Positions 28,937 through 37,609 of a stretch of DNA of 64,000 nt are shown one piece after another (positions within the stretch are counted from its first letter, which is position 1; each line of letters begins with the position of its first letter). The DNA is from a virus. The notes beneath the pieces are model-generated. The model did no database searches, was not told the DNA's origin, and saw only the letters and a program-made list of their open reading frames with translations. The position numbers were made by a program, and so were the translations under genes. The stretch is from the IMG/VR virus record IMGVR_UViG_3300036851_000321, positions 18,520 to 82,519 of that record. One strand, written 5' to 3'.

Positions 28937-29740
28937 ATGCGTACGTTTGGAACCACCATCCCCCTGTTCGACAAGGCCGGAGACACCGGCACCGGAAGCG
29001 GCGGCGGTGACCCCGCGAAGCCCTTCACGGACGAACAGCAGGCCGCCATCGGCGCGGCCATCAGTGGCGCGCTCAAGAGCGAGGGCAAGCGCCTCGTTTC
29101 GGCAGCCGTTGGCGAGGCCGTAAAGGCAGCACTCGGCGACCTGAAGATCGGCGAGCAGATTGCGGCCGAGGTCGCGAAGCTCAAGCCCGAGCCACCCGAG
29201 CCGAAACCCGGCGACAAGAAGCCTGACCCCGAGGTCGCCGCCCTGAAGGCGAAGCTCGAAGAGGTCACGGCGAGCCTCAATAACGAAGCCGAAGAGCGGC
29301 AAAAGGCCGTTCTGCTCGCGCGCGACGAGAAGGCCATGGCGACGCTGAAGAGCGCGCTTGCGCCGCTGGTTCGCCCCGAGGCGCTCGAGATCGCCGCGTC
29401 TCATCTCTTCGTCGCGCAGAAGCGCGTCACGTTCGACGAGCAGGGGAACCCGCTCCTGACCGTTCGCAAGGCGCCGTACGCAGGCCAGGCGGAAGAGGAC
29501 CTCCCGCTGCCGCTCGCCGATGGCGTCCAGCATTGGGTCAAGTCGAGCGAGGGCAAGTTCTTCGCTCCCGCCCCGACCGGTGGCGGCGACACGAAGGGCG
29601 GAGGCGCACCGCGCCGCGTGCAGGCCGGCTCCGACGGGATGCCTCGCTACGACGCCGAAGCCGCGAGCGACGACGAACGCGATCGGCGCGCCGAAGAGCG
29701 CGTCGCTGCCTACAAGCAGCGCTTTCCGAATCTCACCTGA
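28937..29740 (+). CDS. Capsid scaffold protein
   Basis: ATG 28937 with GGAAGGA upstream; 267 residues. Long Glu/Lys/Ala coiled coil (LKAKLEEVTASLNNEAEERQ), Pro-rich hinge (KPEPPEPKPGDKKPDPEV) and charged C-terminal helix (DDERDRRAEERVAAYKQRFP). Together with its place directly before the capsid gene this is the usual scaffold signature. No protease domain is visible. Confidence 0.75.
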   Translation: MRTFGTTIPLFDKAGDTGTGSGGGDPAKPFTDEQQAAIGAAISGALKSEGKRLVSAAVGEAVKAALGDLKIGEQIAAEVAKLKPEPPEPKPGDKKPDPEVAALKAKLEEVTASLNNEAEERQKAVLLARDEKAMATLKSALAPLVRPEALEIAASHLFVAQKRVTFDEQGNPLLTVRKAPYAGQAEEDLPLPLADGVQHWVKSSEGKFFAPAPTGGGDTKGGGAPRRVQAGSDGMPRYDAEAASDDERDRRAEERVAAYKQRFPNLT

Positions 29741-29844
29741 GCTCGCCCGTTTCCCCACGCTCAATGACGAGCTGGGTGCTGCGCGCGGGCGACCAACAAC
29801 GACCGTCCGAATAGCCCGCCGCGCGGGAGAGAAAGAGCAGACCC

Positions 29845-30852
29845 ATGGCTGATACGCCGCAAACCCTTGCCCTCATCGTCCAGGCCCAGGAATACCGGGG
29901 CCGCATCGTCCAGAACATCAACCGTCGGACGGTGCTCCTGAAGACGCTTCCGATCGTTCGCGGCGGAGGGAAGAACGTCTCGTGGGTGGCGCAGTCCTCT
30001 GGTCACATCGCGGAGAACTACACGGACGGCGCAACGGCCGCGAACTTCGGGAGCGACGCGCAGGACGACGCGATCCTGTCGTGGGCGCTCTACCGCGGCA
30101 ACATCCACGTCACCAAGCTGGCGATGGACTCGGCCGCGACCTCGAACACGCCGGCCGGGAACAAGCGCCTCTGGGTGAAGAACCAGGTCGACGCGATGAG
30201 CACGCTCGCCGCGCTCGTCGAAGACGAGCTCTTCAACGGGCTTGGCACCGGCACGCTCATCGCCGGGCTCGACGTTGCCATCGGCGACGACACGAACACC
30301 TACGCGACGATCGATCGCACGACTTCGACGTACTGGAAGCCGTACGTGGTGGATCCGGGCTCCCTCACGGCGCCCACGATCGCTCTCATCCGCGCGGATC
30401 TCGGTGCGATCTACGACTCGTGTGGCGAAACGCCCGACATGGCGGTCTGCCCGACTGCCGTGTTCAACAAGATCGCGGGTCTCTTCGACCCGAACCGCCG
30501 TTGGACCACGATGGACACGTCGCGCGGTCGCATCAGTCTCGATGCCGGCTACGAGGGCATCCAGATCGACAACTGCATGTTCCTGAAGTCGAAGGACGCG
30601 ACGGCGAACCAGATTTACTACATCAACTCGAACTACGTTCACATCGAGACGCTACCCGACTCCGAGGTGCCGCTCGAGATCCAGGACGCGGTTCCGGCAA
30701 CGGACGGCTACGGGTCGGTCCCGCTCGACATGAAGTTCCATCCGCTTGCCGAGGTCGGCCCGGCCAAGCGCGCCGAGGTTCTGGCGAACTGCCAGCTCAT
30801 CGTCGAGAAGCCGAAGAGCTGCGGCGTCCGTAAGAACGTCGCGACCACGTAA
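29845..30852 (+). CDS. Major capsid protein, HK97-fold type
   Basis: 335 residues. N-terminal arm with IVQNINRRTVLLKTLPIVRG, E-loop region VSWVAQSSGHIAENYTDGA, a P-domain-like long helix NQVDAMSTLAALVEDELFNG, then ALIRADLGAIYDSCGETPDM and AVCPTAVFNKIAGLFD (A-domain). Follows the scaffold gene after 104 bp; GAGAAAGAG precedes the ATG. Highly biased codon use fits strong expression. Confidence 0.85.
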   Translation: MADTPQTLALIVQAQEYRGRIVQNINRRTVLLKTLPIVRGGGKNVSWVAQSSGHIAENYTDGATAANFGSDAQDDAILSWALYRGNIHVTKLAMDSAATSNTPAGNKRLWVKNQVDAMSTLAALVEDELFNGLGTGTLIAGLDVAIGDDTNTYATIDRTTSTYWKPYVVDPGSLTAPTIALIRADLGAIYDSCGETPDMAVCPTAVFNKIAGLFDPNRRWTTMDTSRGRISLDAGYEGIQIDNCMFLKSKDATANQIYYINSNYVHIETLPDSEVPLEIQDAVPATDGYGSVPLDMKFHPLAEVGPAKRAEVLANCQLIVEKPKSCGVRKNVATT

Positions 30853-30878
30853 GCCTGAAAGGGCTCCGGGAAACACCC

Positions 30879-31415
30879 ATGGCATACACCACGCGCAATT
30901 TGCCCGACGAGATGATCTTCTCGCTCGTGGCGGCCCACAATCTGCGACAGGAAGAGGCGGTCGCGTCGTTCTTCCACGCGGACACGACGCAGGTCACGAG
31001 CGGCGACTACCGCGCGCGAACCGTAGCGGACGACACTCCGGCCCTGAGCATCGGGGGTAACCCCACCGACTCGACGACCGTCATTTCGTTCACGAACGGC
31101 CTCAGGAAGCTGATCAACCGGCATTTCGCCGACACCCGGGCGCACAACACGGCCGTCAGTGCCGCCACGGCCGCAGCGGTCGCCACTGATCTCACCACCG
31201 CCATCACGGCGATGAACCTGATGAAGGCCGAGTACGGCACTCACCTCTCGGCGTCGAACGTGCACTTCAACAACGACGGCACGAACACGATCGCGGCGGC
31301 CGACGCCACGAACCAGACGACCGCCATCACGCTCCTCACGGAGATGCGGACGGACGTTGGTGCGCACGTCGTGAGCGCTCCGCTCGGCGCGATGATCCAA
31401 CTCGTGGACGCCTGA
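30879..31415 (+). CDS. Probable head decoration or neck protein, 178 aa
   Basis: Ala/Thr-rich helical protein (DEMIFSLVAAHNLRQEEAVA, HNTAVSAATAAAVATDLTTA, ITLLTEMRTDVGAHVVSAPL) with two similar Thr/Ala-rich segments at ~85-115 and ~135-165. The role is assigned by position after the capsid gene only. Confidence 0.6.
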   Translation: MAYTTRNLPDEMIFSLVAAHNLRQEEAVASFFHADTTQVTSGDYRARTVADDTPALSIGGNPTDSTTVISFTNGLRKLINRHFADTRAHNTAVSAATAAAVATDLTTAITAMNLMKAEYGTHLSASNVHFNNDGTNTIAAADATNQTTAITLLTEMRTDVGAHVVSAPLGAMIQLVDA

Positions 31416-31416
31416 C

Positions 31417-31941
31417 ATGCGGTTCTACAACCAGGGCAAGAACGCGCTCTCGTGGGACATGGGAGGCGAACGCTTCTCGTGCGAGCCATGGGGCGCGGTC
31501 GAAATACCGGATGCCCTGGTGCCAGCCGTGCGCTCGCGCGGTCTCCCGCTCGACGTGACCCCGACGGCGCCCGAGCTCCGGGCGCAGGTTCGGGTTGCTG
31601 ACGAGCGGGCGGCTTCCGACGCGGCGCCGCTTCTCGCCTTGCGAAAGCAGGCGGACGACGCGGCGGCTGCGGAGCGCGCGGCAAAGGCAGAGGTTGAGGC
31701 CCTGAGCGTCGAGATTTCTGCCGAGCGCGGTAAGCTACGCGACGCGCGCGAGCAGATCGCGGAGCTGACGAAGAAGCTCAAGGCGGCGGCATCGGACAAG
31801 GACGCGGCCGAAAGGCTGCTCACCGAGGCGAGCGCACAAGCGACCGCGTCGGAGGAGCGCGCGATCAAGGCCGAGGCACTGCTCGCTGAGCGGACGAAGG
31901 GCGGCAAACCCGAGAAACAGAAGTCTGCCGAGCCGAGGTAG
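31417..31941 (+). CDS. Coiled-coil structural protein, 174 aa
   Basis: A short N-terminal beta part (MRFYNQGKNALSWDMGG, GAVEIPDALVPAVRSRGL) is followed by over 100 residues of Ala/Glu/Lys coiled coil. The N-terminus resembles small head-tail proteins; the helix may be a fibre or brace. No close family. Confidence 0.6.
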   Translation: MRFYNQGKNALSWDMGGERFSCEPWGAVEIPDALVPAVRSRGLPLDVTPTAPELRAQVRVADERAASDAAPLLALRKQADDAAAAERAAKAEVEALSVEISAERGKLRDAREQIAELTKKLKAAASDKDAAERLLTEASAQATASEERAIKAEALLAERTKGGKPEKQKSAEPR

Positions 31942-31944
31942 CCG

Positions 31945-32349
31945 ATGGCCTTTACGGCTGCCCAAGAGGACCAGATCCGGCAGTACCTCGGATTCGCGGC
32001 TGGGTTTTACGACCTCAACACGCGATTCGAGAGCATGCTGGACACGATCGGCGCCGACGCGGTCGCACAAGCGAGCGTCGAGGCCATCATGGCCAAGATC
32101 GTACTCGCCGAGGCGGCAATCGCGGCGGGCGGCACGAGCTCGAGCGCAACCGGATCGCTCAAGGCGATTGTCGGTGACGTTGAGTGGTACTCCGTCGGTG
32201 AGAGCGAAGGCGCCGTCACCACCTCGCGCGACTACGGCCGCATCCTGATCAATCGCCTCGCCGCTCGCTTCGGCTTCACTCGTGAAGAGCTCCCGAGCGA
32301 CTACTTCGGCGAAGGCGGCTGGCGCGGGGGGGAGATGGCGCTCGGATGA
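31945..32349 (+). CDS. Head-tail connector-like protein, 134 aa
   Basis: Helical protein beginning FTAAQEDQIRQYLGFAAGFY, with paired helices and a C-terminal LINRLAARFGFTREELPSDY. Size and order match connector/adaptor proteins. The stop is overlapped by the glycosyltransferase gene (ATGA). Confidence 0.6.
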   Translation: MAFTAAQEDQIRQYLGFAAGFYDLNTRFESMLDTIGADAVAQASVEAIMAKIVLAEAAIAAGGTSSSATGSLKAIVGDVEWYSVGESEGAVTTSRDYGRILINRLAARFGFTREELPSDYFGEGGWRGGEMALG

Positions 32350-32987
32350 CCTTCAGTCCCTACATCGCGACCCCGACCCACGACGCCCGTGTTCACGGCG
32401 TCTACATGGTAGGCGTCATCGCGGCTTCGCACACGTTCGAGGGTTGCGACTGGGCCATCATCAACGGGACGGGGCTCATGCGGCAGCGTGACAACCTCGT
32501 TGCGCGGTTCCTGGACGGCAAGTGCTCGCACCTCCTGTTCGTGGACTCGGACATCGGGTGGTGCCCGGCCGACGCCCAAAGACTTTTCGATACTGGTGAA
32601 GATTTCGTTGGCGGCACCTACTGCCGCAAGTCCCCCGGCAAGGCTCCTACCGCCATTCTGCTCCCCAATCGGAAGGGTGAGCTCTACGAGGCAACGCACG
32701 TTGGTACCGGGTTTCTGCTGATCTCCCGCTCCGCCATCGAGCGCATGGTCGAGCGGTTCGCCGCGGACACCTACCAGAGCGCCGGAGAGAGCTACGCGGC
32801 GCTCTTTCACCAGACTATTCACGAAGGCACCGAAGACCTCGCGTTCTGCCGGAAGTGGCGCGAGTGCGGCGGCAAGGTGTGGATGCACACCGGAGTCGTG
32901 CTCCCTCACTACGACGGGAACACGCCCTACGTCGCCGACGTGAGCGAGCTTCGAAAGCCGGTCGAGGCTGAGCGAGCGGCGGCGTGA
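32346..32987 (+). CDS. GT-A type glycosyltransferase, cargo in the head operon
   Basis: 213 residues. N-terminal SPYIATPTHDARVHGVYMVG, RQRDNLVARFLDGKCSHLLF, then VDSDIGW, a D-x-D metal-binding motif (~residues 58-60), and FVGGTYCRKSPGKA. Followed by a His-rich acceptor region (TEDLAFCRKWRECGGKVWMH). Phages often carry this family-2-like form among structural genes; it may glycosylate DNA, virion protein or host surface. Confidence 0.78.
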   Translation: MTFSPYIATPTHDARVHGVYMVGVIAASHTFEGCDWAIINGTGLMRQRDNLVARFLDGKCSHLLFVDSDIGWCPADAQRLFDTGEDFVGGTYCRKSPGKAPTAILLPNRKGELYEATHVGTGFLLISRSAIERMVERFAADTYQSAGESYAALFHQTIHEGTEDLAFCRKWRECGGKVWMHTGVVLPHYDGNTPYVADVSELRKPVEAERAAA

Positions 32988-33430
32988 CTCTCGCCGACGA
33001 CCTTCTCCCTGTTGTATTTGACGCACGGTCGATTGCTGGTGACCTCGGCTTCCGCCCGCATTCGGTGGCGGTGGTCATCGAGTACGCGAACGAGACGACT
33101 GGGCAGGGCGGGATCACCAGCGAGCGCACCCCGATCGTCGAGGCGCAGAGCCAGAATCCGCGGATCGTCTGGGAGAAATCCGACGACGTGCCGTTCGGCA
33201 ACGCGCCATCAAACATCATCATGGTCGGGCCGGTCACCCCGAGTGACTCGCTCGACGAGATCTTTACCCGTGAGCTTGGGGCCGGCGAGAGTCGGCTCCT
33301 CATAGTCACGGGACCGAACAACCCGGACGGCGAACGGTTCGCGATCGTCGACTACGACGCCTCGCGTCCACTGCGCCGGATGATCCGCGCGCAAGGCATG
33401 GAGCAAGCGCTCCAGGGCTTCACCACCTGA
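32984..33430 (+). CDS. Neck/head-closure protein candidate, 148 aa
   Basis: GTG 32984 in a GTGA overlap. Beta-rich (HSVAVVIEYANETTGQGGIT, GAGESRLLIVTGPNNPDGER) with an Arg-rich end. The position between connector and tail-completion genes suggests a head-closure role. Confidence 0.55.
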   Translation: MTLADDLLPVVFDARSIAGDLGFRPHSVAVVIEYANETTGQGGITSERTPIVEAQSQNPRIVWEKSDDVPFGNAPSNIIMVGPVTPSDSLDEIFTRELGAGESRLLIVTGPNNPDGERFAIVDYDASRPLRRMIRAQGMEQALQGFTT

Positions 33431-33906
33431 TGCCGCTCTTCGGGGATTTCCAGACGCTCAAGCGCTGGGAAAAGAGCATCGGGCAACTCGCGTCGCGCGG
33501 ACTCGCGTTCGATTGCGCCAACGAGATGGCGGAGGCGCACCTTCGTCAGGTGGCGCGCGAGTTCGAGACCGAAAGAGACCCGTTTGGCAAGCCCTGGAAG
33601 CCAAAGAAGCGCCCCGACGGCCGCAAGATCCTTCGCGGCAAGACCGGAAACCTTCGGCGGTTCCGCAAAGCCACGATCAATCAGCGCGGGTACAAGATCG
33701 GCACGACGGCGCCCTACCTCCGGTTCCACCAGTCGGGGACGAGTCGAATGGCGCAGCGCCGCGTGCTCCCCGGCAAACGACTCCCGACGCAGCTCGCCTC
33801 CGAGTTCCGCTCGATCTTCACCAAATACTGCCGGCAACGGCTGAGGCTCATCGGTGGCGGAATCCGAGTTTCGGGCACTGGTTCAGGCGGTACACGCGCA
33901 GCTTGA
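33430..33906 (+). CDS. Phage virion morphogenesis (tail completion) protein
   Basis: 158 residues, starting on the last base of the preceding stop. The element FGKPWKPKKRPDGRKILRGK followed by TGNLRRF, then YLRFHQSGTSRMAQRRVLPG, is the hallmark of the gpS/Mu-gpG-like tail-completion family. Basic throughout. It overlaps the next gene by 53 nt. Confidence 0.8.
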   Translation: MPLFGDFQTLKRWEKSIGQLASRGLAFDCANEMAEAHLRQVAREFETERDPFGKPWKPKKRPDGRKILRGKTGNLRRFRKATINQRGYKIGTTAPYLRFHQSGTSRMAQRRVLPGKRLPTQLASEFRSIFTKYCRQRLRLIGGGIRVSGTGSGGTRAA

Positions 33907-34450
33907 AACGATCCTGACGGCCGAAGGGCGCGCGGTTCCCGAGCTCGTGCTTGAGCGCAAGGTCTGGAACGACGCGATCGATCCCTCGCCACCGCGCATC
34001 TGCTGGATCGAAATGGGCGGGAGGTTTGCCCGTACGGCGAACCCGGTCGTGCCAGCCACGCTGACCGAGCCAATCGCGCCGCAGCCCACTTTCCTCGGTG
34101 CGCGCGAGGCGCTCGCCGGCATCAAGATTTGGCACACGTCCGAGGAGCACGCGACAAGGGTGCTCGATCGCCTCTGGATGGCGGCCGACCGTACCTACCC
34201 TGACCGCTTCATGTGGGACGCGGCGGGTACGGAGTACGAGTTCCGATCGCAAGTGGTCGGCCCGGGAATGCGCCACGGAGTCGAGGTCGTCACCGTCAAG
34301 GTACCGATCTGGATCCCGGTGGCCAAGAACTACGACGGCGAGTTCGAGATCGTCACCGTCGAAGGCCACCAGCTCCGCGTCGGCATCGCGAATCCTCCTG
34401 ACGAAGCGGACGCGACGGTCGAATTCGATCTGAACCGCTGGTCCGGCTGA
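33854..34450 (+). CDS. Tail terminator-like protein, 198 aa
   Basis: GTG 33854 lies inside the previous gene (53-nt overlap). Contains EFRALVQAVHAQLETILTAE, ALAGIKIWHTSEEHATRVLD and a final beta segment ending EFDLNRWSG. Position and size fit a tail terminator. The next 67 bp are non-coding. Confidence 0.6.
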   Translation: MAESEFRALVQAVHAQLETILTAEGRAVPELVLERKVWNDAIDPSPPRICWIEMGGRFARTANPVVPATLTEPIAPQPTFLGAREALAGIKIWHTSEEHATRVLDRLWMAADRTYPDRFMWDAAGTEYEFRSQVVGPGMRHGVEVVTVKVPIWIPVAKNYDGEFEIVTVEGHQLRVGIANPPDEADATVEFDLNRWSG

Positions 34451-34517
34451 GCGCGCCGTCCCGCAAAAACAAGCCACTTCCTCACCGCAGCTCCCGCGCT
34501 GCCGAGGCCGAAGTTTC

Positions 34518-35033
34518 ATGAGCGACGAAGCGAAAGCATCGACGAAGGCGGAGAAGTCCACTCCGCAACCCGCGACGGCACCTGCCGCCACGGAGAAGCG
34601 CAGCCCGCGCGAGTGGGCGCTTGCCCTCGGTCACGGCCCGAAGCCGAAAAGGCCGCAACTTGTCGACGAGGGCACGGTCCAGATGCTTTCCAGCCTGCTG
34701 GGCTCAGCCAAGCACGAGGCCGCGAAAGCGCTCCATGGCTGGGACGACCACGAGCACAACGAGGGCGCGCCGATCGAACTCACGAGCGAGGACTACCTCG
34801 CCGCGCTCGCCGCATCTCACCCGGTCGACGTGTACCTGAAGAAGGGCACCAAAGACGAGCGCACGCCCGACGCTGAAGAGGCGGCGCGCGACCGGTGGGG
34901 AAACCCGGTTCTTCACCCGAAATTCGACGGCACGCCGAAGCCGCACCCGGGCGCCCTGTCCAAGCACAAGGGCAACAAGGTGCGCGTCGGCAAGGACGGC
35001 CGCGAATACCGCATCGGTGAGAAGGCGAACTGA
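34518..35033 (+). CDS. Hypothetical tail-region protein, 171 aa
   Basis: Disordered Ala/Thr/Lys-rich N-terminus, then SPREWALALGHGPKPKRPQL, helical part and a Lys/Gly-rich basic end. Directly precedes and overlaps the sheath gene by one base. Small proteins at this place are common and mostly unassigned. Confidence 0.55.
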   Translation: MSDEAKASTKAEKSTPQPATAPAATEKRSPREWALALGHGPKPKRPQLVDEGTVQMLSSLLGSAKHEAAKALHGWDDHEHNEGAPIELTSEDYLAALAASHPVDVYLKKGTKDERTPDAEEAARDRWGNPVLHPKFDGTPKPHPGALSKHKGNKVRVGKDGREYRIGEKAN

Positions 35034-36526
35034 TGTCCTACCCCGCGCAATTCGACGTCCAGATCGCAGACGGCGGCCTCGCCCTCGGCGCCGAGCCGGC
35101 GGAAGTCCCGCTCGTCATCGGCTGCTCGAGCGCCGGCACGGTCGCGACCCTCTACGACTTCACGAGCGCGAGCGCCGACGACCAGACCACGGGCGTCAAG
35201 GCGACGCTCGGCTACGGGGCCCTTACCGAGGTCGGCATGCCCGTCCTCAGGGTGGCGGGCCGCGCGCTCTTCCTGAAGCTCACTGGCTCCGTCGCGGCCA
35301 CCAATTCGGCCGTCACCGCGACTCGTATCGGCACCTCGGTCGGCACGATCACGCTCTCCGGAGCGGCAACGCGCGACTTCCGCGGTACCGTCGAGATCAC
35401 GGCCACGACGGCCGCCCTGGGCGACGGGAAGTTCCGCTTCTCACTCGACAACAGGAACACCTGGTCGGAGGAGATCACGATCCCGAGCGGCGGGACGTAC
35501 CTGATGCCCAATTCCGGCATCACGCTCACGTTCAACCTCCAGGCCGGAACGCCGGACTTTGAGGACGACGACCTGCACACGTTCACGTGCACGCAGGCGC
35601 ACTGGAACACCACCAACCTCTCCGACGGCATCACGGCGCTCCTCGCGTCGGCACTCCTCATCGGCAAGAAGATCCGGAAGGTCTACTTCACGGGCATCCC
35701 GCTGGACGCGGCGGCGGCGGCCACGAACGCGGCGGCAATCGCTACCCACATGGCGACGCTCGAGGGGTTAGACCACTTCGCGCGGGCCATCATGGATTGC
35801 GGGTCGCTCGACACGACCACGAACGTCCTAGCGAACTACGTCGCCGCCTTCTCGGATACTCGAGTCGCCGCCTGTTACGGCCGCTGCGAGATGACGAGCG
35901 CGCTCCCCACCGTGGGATTCGGGCTCCCGTTCGTCTCGATCATGCAGCCGGTCGCGGTGCGCGCAAGCGAGGCCGAGATCAGCGAGAACCTCGGGCGCGT
36001 GAAGTCGGGTGCCCTCCGCAGCGTCAAGACGACGACGCTTTCGCACGACGAGGGCCGATCAACGGCGTTCTCGGCGAGCAACAAGATCATCACCCTGATG
36101 ACCCGCCGCAACCAGACGGGCGGCGCGTACATCACGACCGGCTTCCTGAAGAGCGGCGTCGGCTCGGACTTCCTCTTCTGGGATTACGGCGTCATCACCG
36201 ACGAGATGAGCACCCAGATGGTCATGGCGGCCGACAACTGGGTGAACAGCAAGCTCCGGGCGCTCACGGACGGCTCGGGGAATCTCCATCCCGTGGACGC
36301 GCTCCGTGTCCAGATGAGCCTCACGGGCCCGGTCAAGAGCAAGCTCGACCGGCCGACGAAGGACGGCTTGCCGAGCCACGCGAGCGGTTGGCAGATCATC
36401 GTACCGACCGACTTCGACTTTCTCACCTTGCGCGAGCTCCGGATGACGGGGCGCATCGTGCCAACGGTGCCAATCGAGGGCGGAACGATCGTCATCGGGC
36501 TCACTCGTCAGCTGGAGGCCGCGTAG
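35033..36526 (+). CDS. Tail sheath protein
   Basis: 497 residues. The N-terminal region (AEVPLVIGCSSAGTVATLYD) and the C-terminal third (NWVNSKLRALTDGSGNLHPV, VDALRVQMSL, ending in a strand IEGGTIVIGLTRQLEAA) follow the sheath plan, with a variable protruding domain in between. It is followed at once by a tube-sized gene. A sheath means a contractile tail. Confidence 0.8.
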   Translation: MSYPAQFDVQIADGGLALGAEPAEVPLVIGCSSAGTVATLYDFTSASADDQTTGVKATLGYGALTEVGMPVLRVAGRALFLKLTGSVAATNSAVTATRIGTSVGTITLSGAATRDFRGTVEITATTAALGDGKFRFSLDNRNTWSEEITIPSGGTYLMPNSGITLTFNLQAGTPDFEDDDLHTFTCTQAHWNTTNLSDGITALLASALLIGKKIRKVYFTGIPLDAAAAATNAAAIATHMATLEGLDHFARAIMDCGSLDTTTNVLANYVAAFSDTRVAACYGRCEMTSALPTVGFGLPFVSIMQPVAVRASEAEISENLGRVKSGALRSVKTTTLSHDEGRSTAFSASNKIITLMTRRNQTGGAYITTGFLKSGVGSDFLFWDYGVITDEMSTQMVMAADNWVNSKLRALTDGSGNLHPVDALRVQMSLTGPVKSKLDRPTKDGLPSHASGWQIIVPTDFDFLTLRELRMTGRIVPTVPIEGGTIVIGLTRQLEAA

Positions 36527-36527
36527 C

Positions 36528-37019
36528 ATGCCCGCGCAAGTTCAAAAGGCCGCGTTCGACTTCCAATCGCAGACCGTCACGATCGACCTCTGTGTCATCG
36601 AGGGCGATCAGCTGCGTCTGCTCCTGTCACTGCCCTTCGCGGACGGTGTTCGCGAGTGCAACTACACGGACACGGCAGAGTTCGAGGCCATGTACGGTTC
36701 GAATCGCCTACCTCAGGATTTCACGGACAGCGTGTTTTCGTTCGAGGGCTCGCTCACGTTCGAACGCTATTGGACCAACTACATCGAAGACGTGCTCGAG
36801 GACTTGGGCATCGGGTACGCGATGGCGCGACTCAATATCGCGTCGAACCTTTACCGCGGCGGCAGCATCCCCGCGCGCCAAGACGTGCTCTGGAGCTGCA
36901 AGGTCAAGAGTTGGGAGTCTGCTTTCAAGCAGGGCCCCGAGGCCATGATGGTCCCACTCAGCCTGACGCCGCTCAACATCTACCGGAACGGGCGCGACCC
37001 GTTCGGGAACACGCTCTGA
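36528..37019 (+). CDS. Tail tube protein
   Basis: 163 residues, one base after the sheath stop, the normal sheath-tube order. Beta-rich with FDFQSQTVTIDLCVIEGDQL, FEGSLTFERYWTNYIEDVLE and MVPLSLTPLNIYRNGRDPFG. Hexamers would stack to form the inner tube. Confidence 0.75.
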   Translation: MPAQVQKAAFDFQSQTVTIDLCVIEGDQLRLLLSLPFADGVRECNYTDTAEFEAMYGSNRLPQDFTDSVFSFEGSLTFERYWTNYIEDVLEDLGIGYAMARLNIASNLYRGGSIPARQDVLWSCKVKSWESAFKQGPEAMMVPLSLTPLNIYRNGRDPFGNTL

Positions 37020-37063
37020 CGAACAAGTAGACGCAATTTAGCGCCTACCACGGAGGCACACAC

Positions 37064-37426
37064 GTGGCAGACGAACAAACCCCCAGTCCATCCCCAGAAC
37101 TCACGCCCGAAGAGCGGCGCCAGGTCGACGAGCTCAAGAAGAAGCACGGGCTCGTCCGTCCGATGCGGATCCATGGACGCCTCACGGTGTTCCGGAAGCC
37201 GACTCGCGCGGAGTGGGCCAGGTTCGAAGGCGAGCCGCGCAAACACCCGCCCGGGCGCTTCGACGAGTACACACACGAGGACAATCTCATCCTCGCGATG
37301 TGTTGCGTCGGCGACGCGACGGCCATCCTCGAGGAAGCCCCGGCTCTCCACGACCTCTTGTTCCAGGCGGTGAAGGATCTGGCTTTCGGCCAGAGGGTGG
37401 ACGTTCAACTCCTGGGAAAAGACTAG
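37064..37426 (+). CDS. Tail assembly chaperone, short (G-like) product
   Basis: 120 residues; GTG 37064 after GGAGGC. The chaperone plan is visible: a Pro-rich leader, RPMRIHGRLTVFRKPTRAEW, YTHEDNLILAMCCVGDATAI and LLFQAVKDLAFGQRVDVQLL. It ends at a TAG six bases after a slippery sequence, so a fraction of ribosomes shift to make the long product. Lies between tube and tape measure, as expected. Confidence 0.85.
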   Translation: MADEQTPSPSPELTPEERRQVDELKKKHGLVRPMRIHGRLTVFRKPTRAEWARFEGEPRKHPPGRFDEYTHEDNLILAMCCVGDATAILEEAPALHDLLFQAVKDLAFGQRVDVQLLGKD

Positions 37427-37608
37427 AAACGGCCCGAAGCGACCTCCTAGAGGGCGCTCGGGCCGTTTTGGCTTTGTCGGGTACGTACGAGCGCGACGAG
37501 TACGGCGACCCCACCGAGGACGCGCTGCTCGGTGCGCTGATGGTGGCCGACGATCAAGCCACGAACGCGACGATCGCGCGGCTCATACACAAGGCCTGGT
37601 TCAAGTAA
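37064..37608 (+). CDS. Tail assembly chaperone, long (GT-like) product by -1 frameshift
   Basis: Frame 0 from 37064 to the AAA at 37418-37420, then -1, re-reading base 37420 and continuing as RLETARSDLLEGARAVLALS to the TAA at 37608 (182 residues). The added part has a helix (GALMVADDQATNATIARLIH) and binds the tape measure in known systems. The fused frame has no good start of its own. This is the conserved phage arrangement of two chaperones in a set ratio. Confidence 0.85.
37414..37467 (+). promoter_or_regulatory. -1 programmed frameshift signal: GGGAAAA plus hairpin
   Basis: Heptamer G-GGA-AAA at 37414-37420 is in the correct frame for -1 slippage. Seven bases on begins a long hairpin. 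Its outer stem is 10 perfect pairs (37428-37437 with 37458-37467), with inner stems GCG/CGC and CCTC/GAGG capped by CTA. The 0-frame stop (37424-37426) lies between. Confidence 0.9.
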
Positions 37609-37609
37609 C

